From Diatrype stigma (lineage: Eukaryota; Ascomycota; Sordariomycetes; Xylariales; Diatrypaceae), in the NCBI GenBank assembly GCA_022225965.2, contig JAKJXP020000082.1, positions 164,635-228,634 of the forward strand: DNA of 64,000 bases, written 5' to 3'. Every line of letters begins with the position of its first letter. Positions within the stretch are counted from its first letter, which is position 1. The notes under the pieces are model-generated. The model made no database searches, had not been told where the DNA came from, and saw nothing but the letters and a program-made list of their open reading frames with translations. This document shows positions 24,801 to 33,205 of the stretch, one piece after another. The position numbers and the translations under genes were made by a program.

Positions 24801-27425
24801 GAATCCATGCTTATTCTTTGGGGTCGGACCGTCGATTTGGGACAGATACGGCCTGCGATCTAGGCCACTGGCTCTTGTGCCGGCCTTTGGCGCGTGCTCT
24901 ATAGCCTCCTGGGCCTCATCCCACCAACTTTGGACATCCTTGAAGGTCGGTGGCGGATCTGCTATCTCCCAACTTCTCAGACTACACTCTTGCCGGTATT
25001 CCTTGTACAGTTGATCCCCTTTGCGGCTATCCAGTGGCGTATCTGGCTTTATGGCAAAAGTAGCCGGGGAATTCCCTGTAGGATCGAAGTCTGGGAGATA
25101 GGGGGTAGTATTACCTTCGAGTCGAAATTCTTGTCCAGCATACTCGCGTGTACGATTTGGTACATCTTTCTCTTCGCTGTAAAAAGCATCTTGGTAGATG
25201 ACACCAGGGCGATCTAGAGATTGCATGGTAGAAAGAACATCTTCTGTCGACGGCGGTAATTCACCAAAGATGACAAATTGTGCTTGCGGTCGAGGTAGAC
25301 AACCGATGTCTATTGCCTTCTGAGGGGATGACCCTTTGATAGTACTCCCGGAAGAGCTGATTGAATCCCTTTTGGTTGACTCGGAACTGGCGTAGGCAGT
25401 CGTTTTTGGAGTAAGAGTGAGGGGCTCGAACGAGACATGCTTCTGGACTGGACTGTCCTGGCTCTTCTGAGAGTTTGACTGCTGGCTTAGTCGTAGCTTG
25501 GTTTCTGGGTTGTTTGGGTCTTTGACGACTGTGAATTTCAACGCTGAGTTCTTTAAGCCTTTGCCACTTTTGCCTTTGGAATAGGATGCTGGACCCTGTG
25601 AGGGGGCTGATAGGAACTTTGCGTTCTTGTGCTCTCCTGATGAATCGGATCTGGTAGCGTTTGAATCACTAACGGCATGGCTATTGATATCTAGAGCGAA
25701 CTCTACGCGGCGGCGCTTTGAATCTTGTTCTTTAGGAGCCGGCGACAATGAACGCTTGTTAACCATTTCGTTTTGCTGGACCCTTGGTAGATCTCGAGAT
25801 CTGCTAATTAGACCTTGCTTTTCAGCAACCAAAAGAAGATCCCTTGATATTGGAACCTTCGGCCGTTGTCCTGTAAGCAAGCAGCTTGTGGCGATGCCTC
25901 TAGGTAAAGGTATGGGGGAGTCCAGATCGCTCATATCATGGCTAGTAGTAGCTCGCTTGCTAGAGACGGACCTGGTTGCAGGGCCGGATTTGGATTGCTT
26001 GTGAATCTGAGCTTCTTTGGGGGTTGGGTTCTGCAAAACCCTGCTCTCAAGGACAGGTCGATCTTTCAAAGCCTGTGCAGCGCGAAGTTGATCCTCATCA
26101 GAATCGTCCGGGAAGAGGCCGTCATCATCCTTCATATCGTCGAGGATACGGTCCTCATCTACCAAGATACTGCTAGTTGGATTCTCATCTTCTTCAAGCA
26201 CTTTACTCGACATACGCAGGGTTGAAGCTATGTTCTCTGGATACAAATCTTCGACTGACTGCAGCAAAGTCTGGATAGTACTTTCCAACGGAACAGGTTG
26301 GACGAACGTGTCAAATGTGACATCGTCACGGGCACCTTGGTCGTTCTCTTGCCTGATCAACTTATGAACTTGTGCTCTATATTCTTCCTCGTGGAGCCAG
26401 CCTGGGGGTTGGGAGTTGCGAGGATCAGCGGACATGGAGATCAGGGCTTCAGGCGGAAAGGGGCTGCTCCCGGGATTGGAAATCATCATCCTTCTTTTCC
26501 GACGCTTTGTCTCGTCTCTCCAAAGACCAGCCATGCTGTGAACAAGTTTCATGTCGGAAGGGAGGGCATGTTTTCGCTCCACAAAATCGTGATGAAGTCG
26601 CCTCTCCTTGATTTCAGCCCGGTTCATGATGTCTTGAACACATATATCAACCTCGATGGAGCAATGACTGGCGCGAGGAAGATTTGCATCGTCGGTGATG
26701 CAACTGTTCGGTACAGACTGGCTGTGCCAAATATGAAGCGACTCTTCATTTTCTTCACGTTTGGGGACTGGAGCCCTGAAGGAAACTCTCCGGACCTCGA
26801 CATAATCGCAGCCATAGATATTATAGTCGGTCATGAACTGCAGCAAATATTGAAGATGTGCTTCATGCGGTTGAAACCTCCTTTTCAGGATGACTCCCTG
26901 CAAGAGGAGCTCGGCAAGTCGGGTCATGTACATGGGATTCAGCATGTATATCTTAAGGTAGAATTTATAGCCAACATGGAAGCCAAAGAACGGGATTCCT
27001 TTGGCAAGGGTGATCCTAGCCACGTATTTCTGATTCCCATCGTAGACATTACGTCTGTAGCTTACCGCCAAGGCATGGTCAATGGAGAGGTGTAGGCGAT
27101 ATATGTAGGCGTTCACTGATGAGCAGGTCAGAACGACAGATCTCAAGGGAAGGCAGGCAGTAGGGAGGTGGTTATGGTTAGTTCGCTTACCATCGTCCGG
27201 CTGTAAGCTGCCATCATACTCGATATACAGATAGGGGAACGCGCCATGAATATGGGCGCATACCTTCTGACCAGTCTCGGTTGACCCAAAGATCCTCACC
27301 ACAGGGATCTTGGGCTCCTTTCGAAGATCGAAGGCCGATGCATCGTCACGAAGTTGAGGGTCATATTTGGTCGGGGTGGCCTGATAGTGATCTATGCAGT
27401 TCAGCCGCACTCGGAAGACATCCAT
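21849..27425 (-). CDS. REV3: DNA polymerase zeta catalytic subunit REV3 (2 exons, 1833 aa)
   Basis: REV3 is the B-family polymerase of error-prone translesion synthesis. I start at MDVFRVRLNCIDHYQATPTKYD (27425); an in-frame ATG at 27461 would add 12 residues. A 75-nt intron (27190-27116, GTAAGC..TCAG) is a multiple of three without a stop. Removing it restores the run PDDVNAYIYRLHLSIDHAL. Motif A is DFQSLYPSVMIAYNYCYS (near 23800), motif B is LLANVTYGYTSASFSGRMPC (near 23450) and motif C is YGDTDSLF (near 23320). The exonuclease region (DILTGYEVHGSSW) looks inactive, as in the family. The C-terminus has two Cys clusters: CLVC...CSRC, split by an unusual Asn/Tyr-rich insert, and CRSC...CDSGDC, the presumed Fe-S site for Pol31/Pol32 binding. 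The end is Gly/Glu-rich. The long central region (about residues 400-700) is disordered, as is usual. Confidence 0.96.
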   Translation of the reverse strand: MDVFRVRLNCIDHYQATPTKYDPQLRDDASAFDLRKEPKIPVVRIFGSTETGQKVCAHIHGAFPYLYIEYDGSLQPDDGKRTNHNHLPTACLPLRSVVLTCSSVNAYIYRLHLSIDHALAVSYRRNVYDGNQKYVARITLAKGIPFFGFHVGYKFYLKIYMLNPMYMTRLAELLLQGVILKRRFQPHEAHLQYLLQFMTDYNIYGCDYVEVRRVSFRAPVPKREENEESLHIWHSQSVPNSCITDDANLPRASHCSIEVDICVQDIMNRAEIKERRLHHDFVERKHALPSDMKLVHSMAGLWRDETKRRKRRMMISNPGSSPFPPEALISMSADPRNSQPPGWLHEEEYRAQVHKLIRQENDQGARDDVTFDTFVQPVPLESTIQTLLQSVEDLYPENIASTLRMSSKVLEEDENPTSSILVDEDRILDDMKDDDGLFPDDSDEDQLRAAQALKDRPVLESRVLQNPTPKEAQIHKQSKSGPATRSVSSKRATTSHDMSDLDSPIPLPRGIATSCLLTGQRPKVPISRDLLLVAEKQGLISRSRDLPRVQQNEMVNKRSLSPAPKEQDSKRRRVEFALDINSHAVSDSNATRSDSSGEHKNAKFLSAPSQGPASYSKGKSGKGLKNSALKFTVVKDPNNPETKLRLSQQSNSQKSQDSPVQKHVSFEPLTLTPKTTAYASSESTKRDSISSSGSTIKGSSPQKAIDIGCLPRPQAQFVIFGELPPSTEDVLSTMQSLDRPGVIYQDAFYSEEKDVPNRTREYAGQEFRLEGNTTPYLPDFDPTGNSPATFAIKPDTPLDSRKGDQLYKEYRQECSLRSWEIADPPPTFKDVQSWWDEAQEAIEHAPKAGTRASGLDRRPYLSQIDGPTPKNKHGFKYSQKKKSTSVQHEAQYMSTMSLEIHVNSRGKLVPNPEEDEVQCIFWCSKSDEHFATSDQASLAVQSGMIVLSEDGLLARRIQKQTPVNVVEEPSELDLMTRMVEIVRTHDPDILTGYEVHGSSWGYLIERARFKYDYNLCDEFSRMKSQSFGRFGKEADRWGFNTTSTIRVTGRHMINIWRAMRGELNLLQYTMENVVWHLLHRRIPHYPWHILTAWYTSGRVRDLSKLLRYYLTRTKLDIEILEANELIPRTSEQARLLGVDFFSVFSRGSQFKVESIMFRIAKPENFILVSPDRKQVGSQNALECLPLVMEPQSAFYNSPLLVLDFQSLYPSVMIAYNYCYSTFLGRIVNWRGKSKMGFADYQRQEKLLCLLKDYINIAPNGIMYCKPEIRKSLLAKMLTEILETRLMVKSGMKQDKEDKTLQQLLNNRQLALKLLANVTYGYTSASFSGRMPCSEIADSIVQTGRETLERAIALIHSVSKWQAEVVYGDTDSLFVSLPGRTKDQAFAIGNEIAQAVTDMNPRPVKLKFEKVYHPCVLLAKKRYVGYKYEDPGQARPEFDAKGIETVRRDGTPAEQKIEEKALRLLFDTADLSQVKRYFQRQCDKIMRGAVSIQDFCFAREVKLGTYKNANGGVDVGPGPPPPPGALVSARRMLGDARAEPQYGERVPYVVVTGAPGARLADRCVAPADLLAPGGAASHLRLDADYYIAKNLIPPLERIFNLVGANVRQWYDEMPKVQRIRRVDPHAAHDIGNHHHHHDGGGGGGGGLVAAMTRKKGAAAATLESYMRAAACLVCDVKLKKNSNNSNTYYYNNDNNNSNADDLPLCSRCKGPDAPASLLTLQARLAAEEAKLLDVARVCRSCAGLAPLDGGGGGADVTDTIPCDSGDCPVFYTRMKQGARYRAERAVVEPAVRGLVARLEREDGEFYGEYEGAHGDGEREVGEGGGGGGGGKGGWEEWEEWREEEAGGGHQARARESLEW

Positions 27426-28169
27426 GCTGATGCATGCATAATGCGGGCATTGCTTGGACAAGAATGTAGGTAGGAAGTTACTGCCACTATAGCTATATCA
27501 TAGCTATGTCATCTTGTCTTGATATGTTATATCATCTCGGGTATTGATGATGGTGTTGGTCAAAATGAAAGGAAAGAGGGCCTGAAGGAGTCAGAAGCAG
27601 AAGCAGCGTTCTAGCCCCCCTGAAACTTGCTGTGGTGTTGTCTAGAGTGTCTAGAGTGAAACGCGTAGGTTCAATTCCAACCCACGGAGACGCGACTGCG
27701 AAGTACATGATCCTTTGTACCTAGGTACCTACTTGTATGTAAGCGTCACGCGGTCATGTGACATTCATACATAAGCCCGCCCCACTACATGCATGCACTA
27801 CCTACAGTAGGTAGTGACAGTTGGAACCTTGGAAGCCATTGTCACACCAGCCACTTCTTCAACTTCACCACTTCCAGGTTAGACTACCTACCTAGGTAAT
27901 TAACCTACATCAGCCACAACCCTTTAAACTTCTTGGTAAGACCAACGCGAATGACAGACGATCTCCTCCAGCCGAACCTTCCATTTCTTCAACCCTTCAC
28001 ATCTTACCTGTTCGGTATCTAGCTTCCTACGGTCGCCTGTCCAATAACCCGGGATACAGGCATCTTATTTCGTGCCAGTCGACGACTCAGCCTGAGCCAG
28101 CAACCCCGCGAATAGTTAAGCTATATACCTGACAACCAATATTGGTCGAAACGAAACATCCAATCCATC
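27426..28169. promoter_or_regulatory. Divergent promoter region REV3 / SLU7
   Basis: About 740 bp between two divergent starts. It contains two TACCTAGGTA palindromes (27718-27727, 27889-27898) and a perfect 21-nt inverted repeat (27796-27816). The sequence near SLU7 is pyrimidine-rich. I see no tRNA: a B-box-like GGTTCAATTCC near 27669 lacks a proper T-stem. Confidence 0.55.
27796..27816. repeat. Perfect palindrome with 10-nt arms
   Basis: Arms CACTACCTAC and GTAGGTAGTG around a single A, in the middle of the REV3/SLU7 intergenic region. It could form a small cruciform or be a dimeric protein-binding site. Confidence 0.8.
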
Positions 28170-29753
28170 ATGCCACCACCGCCGCCGCCGCCTTCGCGGC
28201 GCAACAACAACAGCAGCAGCAACAATGCCGTCAGCACCACCAACAGCGACGGCTCGCGGGGCGCCTACGCCACGGCCAAGGAGGAGAACATCTACATCCC
28301 GTCGTTCATCAGCAAGCGGCCCTTCTACGCGGGCGAGGGGGGCGACGAGGGGACGACGGACTACCTGGAGCACCAGCGGAAGAAGCAGCAGGACGACGAC
28401 GACCGCGCCAACGCGAACAAGTGGTACGACCGGGGCAAGAAGCTGGGGCCCGCCGCGACCAAGTACCGCAAGGGCGCGTGCGAGAACTGCGGCGCCATGA
28501 CCCACAAGACCAAGGAGTGCCTGAGCCGGCCGCGCGCCAAGGGCGCCCGCTGGACCGGCCGCGACATCCAGGCCGACGAGGTCGTGCAGGACGTGCGGCT
28601 CGGCTGGGACGCCAAGCGCGACCGCTGGAACGGCTACGACCCCAAGGAGTACCGCCGCGTGGTCGAGCGGTACAACCAGGTGGAGGAGCTGCGGAACCAG
28701 CTGACGACCGGCGGGGGCGGCGACGGTGCTAAGAAAGGTGGTGGCGGCAACGACGACGCAGACGACGACAACGACGACGGCCGCAACGCGGCGGGCGAGA
28801 AGTACGCCGAGGAGTCGGACATGGGGCGGCACCAGAGCACGGCGACGCGGCAGCTGCGGCTGCGGGAGGACACGGCCAAGTACCTGCTGAACCTGGACCT
28901 GGAGTCGGCCAAGTACGACCCGAAGACGCGGACGATGGTGGACGCGGGCGCGGTGGCGGCCGACGCCGACCGCGCGGCGCAGCTGTTCGCCGAGGAGGGG
29001 TTCCTGCGGGCGTCCGGAGACGCCGAGCAGTTCGAGCGCGCCCAGCGCTACGCCTGGGAGAAGCAGGAGCGCGAGGGCGACACGAGCCAGCACCTGCAGG
29101 CCAACCCCACCGCGGGCGAGTACTTCCGCAAGAAGGAGCGCGAGGAGGCCGCGCGCCAGCGCGAGGCCCAGCGGCGCGCCCTGGAGGAGAAGTACGGCCT
29201 GGACGGAGCCGGCGCCGGCAAGAACAAGCCCATGCCCGACGCGCTCCGCGACATGCTGGTCACCGAGTCCGAGGCCTTCCACGAGTACGACGAGGCCGGG
29301 CTGATCAAGGGGGCGCCGCGCGCCGTCGCCCGCTCCAAGTACGCCGAGGACGTCTACCTGCACAACCACACGTCCGTCTGGGGCAGCTGGTGGTCGGACT
29401 TCCGCTGGGGCTACGCCTGCTGTCACTCGTTTATCAAGAAGAGCTACTGCACGGGCGAGGAGGGCAAGCGCGCCTGGGAGCAGGCCGAGCGGCAGAGAAC
29501 GGGTGTCGGTCTGATCGAGGAGGGACCCGGCGGAGAAGAGAGAGAAGAACAACAACAACAGGTCAACGACGGTACTACAGTCGAGGAAGCCGAGCCTCTG
29601 AAGCCAGCAGCAGCGGCAACAGCTAAGAAGCGCACAGCAGAGGAGATGATGGGCGGGGTTACGGAGGCGGATATGGAGGAGTACAGGAAGAAGAAAGCAG
29701 CAGCAGACGATCCTATGGCGAAATTCTTAGGCAGGGACGAGCTTGTCCGGTAG
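28170..29753 (+). CDS. SLU7: Pre-mRNA splicing factor SLU7, 527 aa, single exon
   Basis: SLU7 acts at the second catalytic step of splicing, helping 3' splice-site choice in the spliceosome. Landmarks: [19 protein letters not shown] (about residues 39-57), a CCHC zinc knuckle [14 protein letters not shown] (about 103-116), [16 protein letters not shown], then [21 protein letters not shown], all typical of the family. The C-terminal half keeps [31 protein letters not shown]. The N-terminus is a Pro run followed by an Asn/Ser-rich stretch, and a Gly/Asp insert sits near residues 180-205. The length is usual for fungal Slu7. Strong GC bias at third positions creates a 480-codon antisense frame that is not a gene. 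Divergent from REV3 and convergent with RPS9. Confidence 0.96.
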   Translation: MPPPPPPPSRRNNNSSSNNAVSTTNSDGSRGAYATAKEENIYIPSFISKRPFYAGEGGDEGTTDYLEHQRKKQQDDDDRANANKWYDRGKKLGPAATKYRKGACENCGAMTHKTKECLSRPRAKGARWTGRDIQADEVVQDVRLGWDAKRDRWNGYDPKEYRRVVERYNQVEELRNQLTTGGGGDGAKKGGGGNDDADDDNDDGRNAAGEKYAEESDMGRHQSTATRQLRLREDTAKYLLNLDLESAKYDPKTRTMVDAGAVAADADRAAQLFAEEGFLRASGDAEQFERAQRYAWEKQEREGDTSQHLQANPTAGEYFRKKEREEAARQREAQRRALEEKYGLDGAGAGKNKPMPDALRDMLVTESEAFHEYDEAGLIKGAPRAVARSKYAEDVYLHNHTSVWGSWWSDFRWGYACCHSFIKKSYCTGEEGKRAWEQAERQRTGVGLIEEGPGGEEREEQQQQVNDGTTVEEAEPLKPAAAATAKKRTAEEMMGGVTEADMEEYRKKKAAADDPMAKFLGRDELVR

Positions 29754-30050
29754 CATTTGTAGTTTAGGCACTAGATAGGTATAATATCACAACCACGAAG
29801 ACATGAACGTTCATAAGGAAAAAACGTCACAAATCATCTCTGAAATAGCTTAACAGCAGTAAAACTTCTTTTGGGGCATGTCAACGTGATGGATATTTCA
29901 TGCATGCATTCCGATTTCCCTTGGCCTCAACGCCCAGAGCATTCATGCGGCTCCTTTTGCCCAATGAAATCAATTCCTAGACAGTCGGATACAAGACCCC
30001 TGTTTCTTCCTCTCCGGTAGATAGATAGACCCTAGTTAGATAGATCAAAT

Positions 30051-30849
30051 CTACTCCTCTTCCTCCTCCTCCTCGTCATCACCGCCCTTCTCGGCAGCCT
30101 TGGCCTTCTTTCTTCGGACACGGCCGGGGCGGCCGCCACCAAACGGCGAGGTGAGGGAGAAGTCGATGTGCTTCTGGGAGTCGAGGCGGACCATGAAGGA
30201 GGGGACGTTGACGATCTGCTTGCCGACGCGGATGTGGCGCTGGCGGATCAGGACACGGGCGTGGTGGATGGACTTGGCGAGACCGAGCTTGTAGACACAG
30301 GTCTGCAGGCGGCGCTCCAAGAAATCCTCGACCTTCAGGGCCAGGACGTAATCGAGCTTCATGCGGGACTCGTCGAGCACACCGACGCGGACCAGACGGC
30401 GAATGAGGGCATTGCCTTCGAAGAGACGCTTGGGGTCCTTCTCGTCGAGGGTGAGCAGCTCACTGTGCACGCACGCGGGTTAGCAACGCATTCTCGTTCC
30501 TCCTCCTTTCCATTGCTTCGGTTCCTCTCGTACGCATGCAGGCACGCATAGTTGAAAACTGCTTAAAATGGCTAAGTGGGATGGATGGGAACATACCGAG
30601 CGGCACGACGGATCTTGGAGAGGGTGAGCTGGACACGCCAGACCTCACGCTTGTTTCGCAGACCGTACTCTCCGACAAGCTTCAACTCGGAATCACTAGA
30701 ATGCCGCAAATATCATGTCAGTTTCGATTCTCACGCTCGACTTAAGCAGAGGCAAGCTCGTGCTCATTGGCCGGTGATACTGACAGTCGGGCGGCCTCGA
30801 AGGGACGACGGGGGACCTTTGCGGTCTTGGAGTAAGACAGCGGCGCCAT
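30051..30849 (-). CDS. RPS9: 40S ribosomal protein S9 (uS4), 3 exons, 191 aa
   Basis: Exons 30849-30785, 30695-30597 and 30462-30051; donors GTCAGT and GTATGT. uS4 binds 18S rRNA in the small-subunit body and helps decoding fidelity. The spliced product begins [20 protein letters not shown] and continues [20 protein letters not shown]. It contains the S4 RNA-binding region (LETC-like [20 protein letters not shown], then [19 protein letters not shown]) and ends in basic RRKKAKA and an acidic Glu tail. The length of 191 residues matches eukaryotic S9. Exon phases join exactly (two junctions split codons). It shares a 592-bp divergent region with RPL21, another ribosomal protein gene. Confidence 0.97.
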
Positions 30850-31441
30850 GGTTGGGACAACGGAGTTGGCGGGGTTGTCTTATTGCTGCTTGCTGTTGGC
30901 GATGGGGGTTAGTGAGGAAGGAGGAGGGATCGTTGGAGGTTGCGGTTGAAGGCAGAAAAGTTTCAATCGAATAGAGGGAGACCCACTCACGCACCACCGG
31001 GCACGCACACACAAACACGCCTGGGGCTGGATTACACCAGAAAAGAAAATTGTGGATGGGATAGGGCAAGAGCGTATCTAATCTGCGGCTAGTCCTAGTG
31101 CAGCTTAGCTGATCTCGCTTGTGTGGGAGTAACGGAGCGTAATTGAATTTGATTGGGGCAGTGGGGCGGGCAGAAAGAGCAGGAGCTCCGAGCTTGGACC
31201 AAGTCGAGCACGCTGCCATTGCACACACACTTGTGGTCCGGCTCGCATCGAAAAAATTCCCCAAGCGAATTTCTCGAAGGGGGAAAGTGGGCAAGCGCAG
31301 CCATCAGCCATTGCAAAAAATCGGCCAGGGCCATAACGAAATCCGGTAGTGCTAAAGAAATCCAACCTCACTCAACAACCACCTCAACGACCACCATCTC
31401 CCGTCCGTTTTTAGCAGCGCAATACCACCAAATCAGTCAAG
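30850..31441. promoter_or_regulatory. Bidirectional promoter region RPS9 / RPL21
   Basis: 592 bp between the start codons of two divergent ribosomal-protein genes, one for each subunit. This arrangement could give balanced expression. Visible features: an A-rich stretch with TCGAAAAAATTCCCC and GAATTTCTCGAAGGGGG near 31247-31285, GCAAAAAATCGGCCAGGGCC near 31312-31331, and a CA/CT-rich leader before RPL21. I cannot name the binding factors from sequence. Confidence 0.6.
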
Positions 31442-32249
31442 ATGGGTCACGCTGCAGGTCTCCGTGCTGGCACTCGAGTATGTCGTCCATTCGCTCAAGG
31501 AATCATGTCATCACGGTTCCGTCCGTTCGCCATTCGAATCGATAGCTAACCGGGTGCTTTCCACCGTGTAGTATGCCTTCTCCAGAAACTTCCGGCAGAA
31601 GGGTATGATCCACCTGTCTACCTACCTTCAGCAATTCAAGTACGTTCCGCCCGCCGCAAGATTTGAGGGAGAATTGGGGGAGAGTCTAACAATGTTCACA
31701 GGGTTGGCGATATCGTTGATATCAAGGCAAATGGTGCTGTCCAGAAGGGGTAAGGCAACCCACCCAATTCCCAGTCATAATCCCCAAACCCGATCCGAGC
31801 GAGAACAGGCGAACTACCACGAGGCGATCGCGACGAACGAGAGGCTGGATCGGGAATGGAAGGAGAAGACAGACAGCGAAGCAGAGAGGAGATTCGCGTG
31901 CTGACGGGTTAATTACAGTATGCCCCACAAGGTCTACCACGGCAAGACCGGTGTCGTCTACAACGTCACCAAGAGCGCCGTCGGCGTCATCATCTACAAG
32001 AAGGTGAAGCACCGATACATCGAGAAGCGCATCAACCTCCGAGTCGAGCACGTCAACCTGTCCCGCTCGCGCGAGGACTTCATCAAGCGGGTCAAGCGGA
32101 ACGCCGAGCTGAAGAAGCAGGCCAAGTCCGACGGCACCACCGTCCAGGTCAAGAGGCACGCCATCCAGCCCCGGGAGGCGAGAACCGTCTCCATGAAGGA
32201 CAACCACCCCGAGACGGTGGTGCCCATCGCGTACGAGACGACCATCTAG
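31442..32249 (+). CDS. RPL21: 60S ribosomal protein L21 (eL21), 4 exons, 160 aa
   Basis: Exons 31442-31477, 31572-31639, 31702-31749 and 31919-32249; donors GTATGT, GTACGT and GTAAGG, all with AG acceptors. The product is a structural component of the large ribosomal subunit. It reads [20 protein letters not shown], then [20 protein letters not shown] and [20 protein letters not shown], continuing through [20 protein letters not shown] to PIAYETTI. It has the exact length and composition of eL21. The first exon is only 12 codons and three introns sit in the first third of the gene, typical of highly expressed fungal ribosomal-protein genes. Divergent from RPS9 and convergent with APN2. Confidence 0.97.
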
Positions 32250-33205
32250 ACGGAAAGGAAGAACAACAAACTTCGGGTCGGTCGAGGTGTGCGTCGTAGC
32301 GGTGGTGGGGTGTTTCGGGTCTGCCGGTTGCTTTTCTCATTGCATTAGGGAGTTTTTCTCGCGCACGGCTAGGAGAACCAACGAATCTCCTGAGAGCGTG
32401 GCAGGGCATGAACATAGGGCCATGGTGCCTTCCTACAAGGATCACAAAATATACCAATGCCAAAAGAAACCGCTTGACTTCAGTTTTGTGCTTGCTTGGG
32501 TAATGATTTCCCCGTCACGATAGAACGATGATACGCGAAGCCTACCTAATCGAGGACACTTGGTCTATATGGAGCGTATGAATTTGACTCGGTGACACCT
32601 GTGCTATACCATGAAGATATATATATTGCCTCCCTATTTACATGTCCAGAGAAACCGACTGCTTCTACGCATACTTATTATATCTGCAAGGGGGCGAGAG
32701 TATGGATCACAACATTATGTCTTGCACGAGCTAACATTGCCTACTTTTACGATACGACCATCGCCCTTCCTCGTGCGCGTGAGGTCTTATTCTTAAAAGG
32801 TGATCCATGAAGGAGGTAATTAGAAGTTGGGCTATTACACGCACATCTTCATATGATACGATACACATTGAGATGGACCGATGCGCCTACGAGGCGACCT
32901 CGAGCTGGTTTCATAAGCTTGTGAATCTTCAACTCATACCTACCATCGCAATTTAGCTTGCCGATTCTACTTCCTAGAGAGTTTATGGAATCGGACTGCT
33001 TGTTACATAGATTATAATGATCTCACCATCAGCGTCGTTTGCTAGTTGCAAGACCAACTCCGGCGTCATAAAGCATAGCCGAACACGGGCAACAGCATAC
33101 CATGTATATGCCATGTAGCCAGACAGCCAGCCAGACAGCGATTTGTCTAAATAATTTGGGTTGAAAAGGCAAGGTTGCGCGCGCCCACCCACGCACCCAC
33201 GGTCT
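32250..33205. other. Convergent intergenic region RPL21/APN2
   Basis: 3' flanks of two convergent genes, about 950 bp. No gene or notable repeat seen. Confidence 0.6.

Noticed and set aside
27600..27690. tRNA-like B box GGTTCAATTCC near 27669
   Set aside because: The T-stem has a mismatch, and no A box or acceptor stem of proper spacing could be found.
28116..29558. 480-codon open frame antisense to SLU7
   Set aside because: It mirrors the GC-rich third positions of SLU7, is Val/Leu/Arg-biased and has no domain. SLU7 on the other strand is certain.
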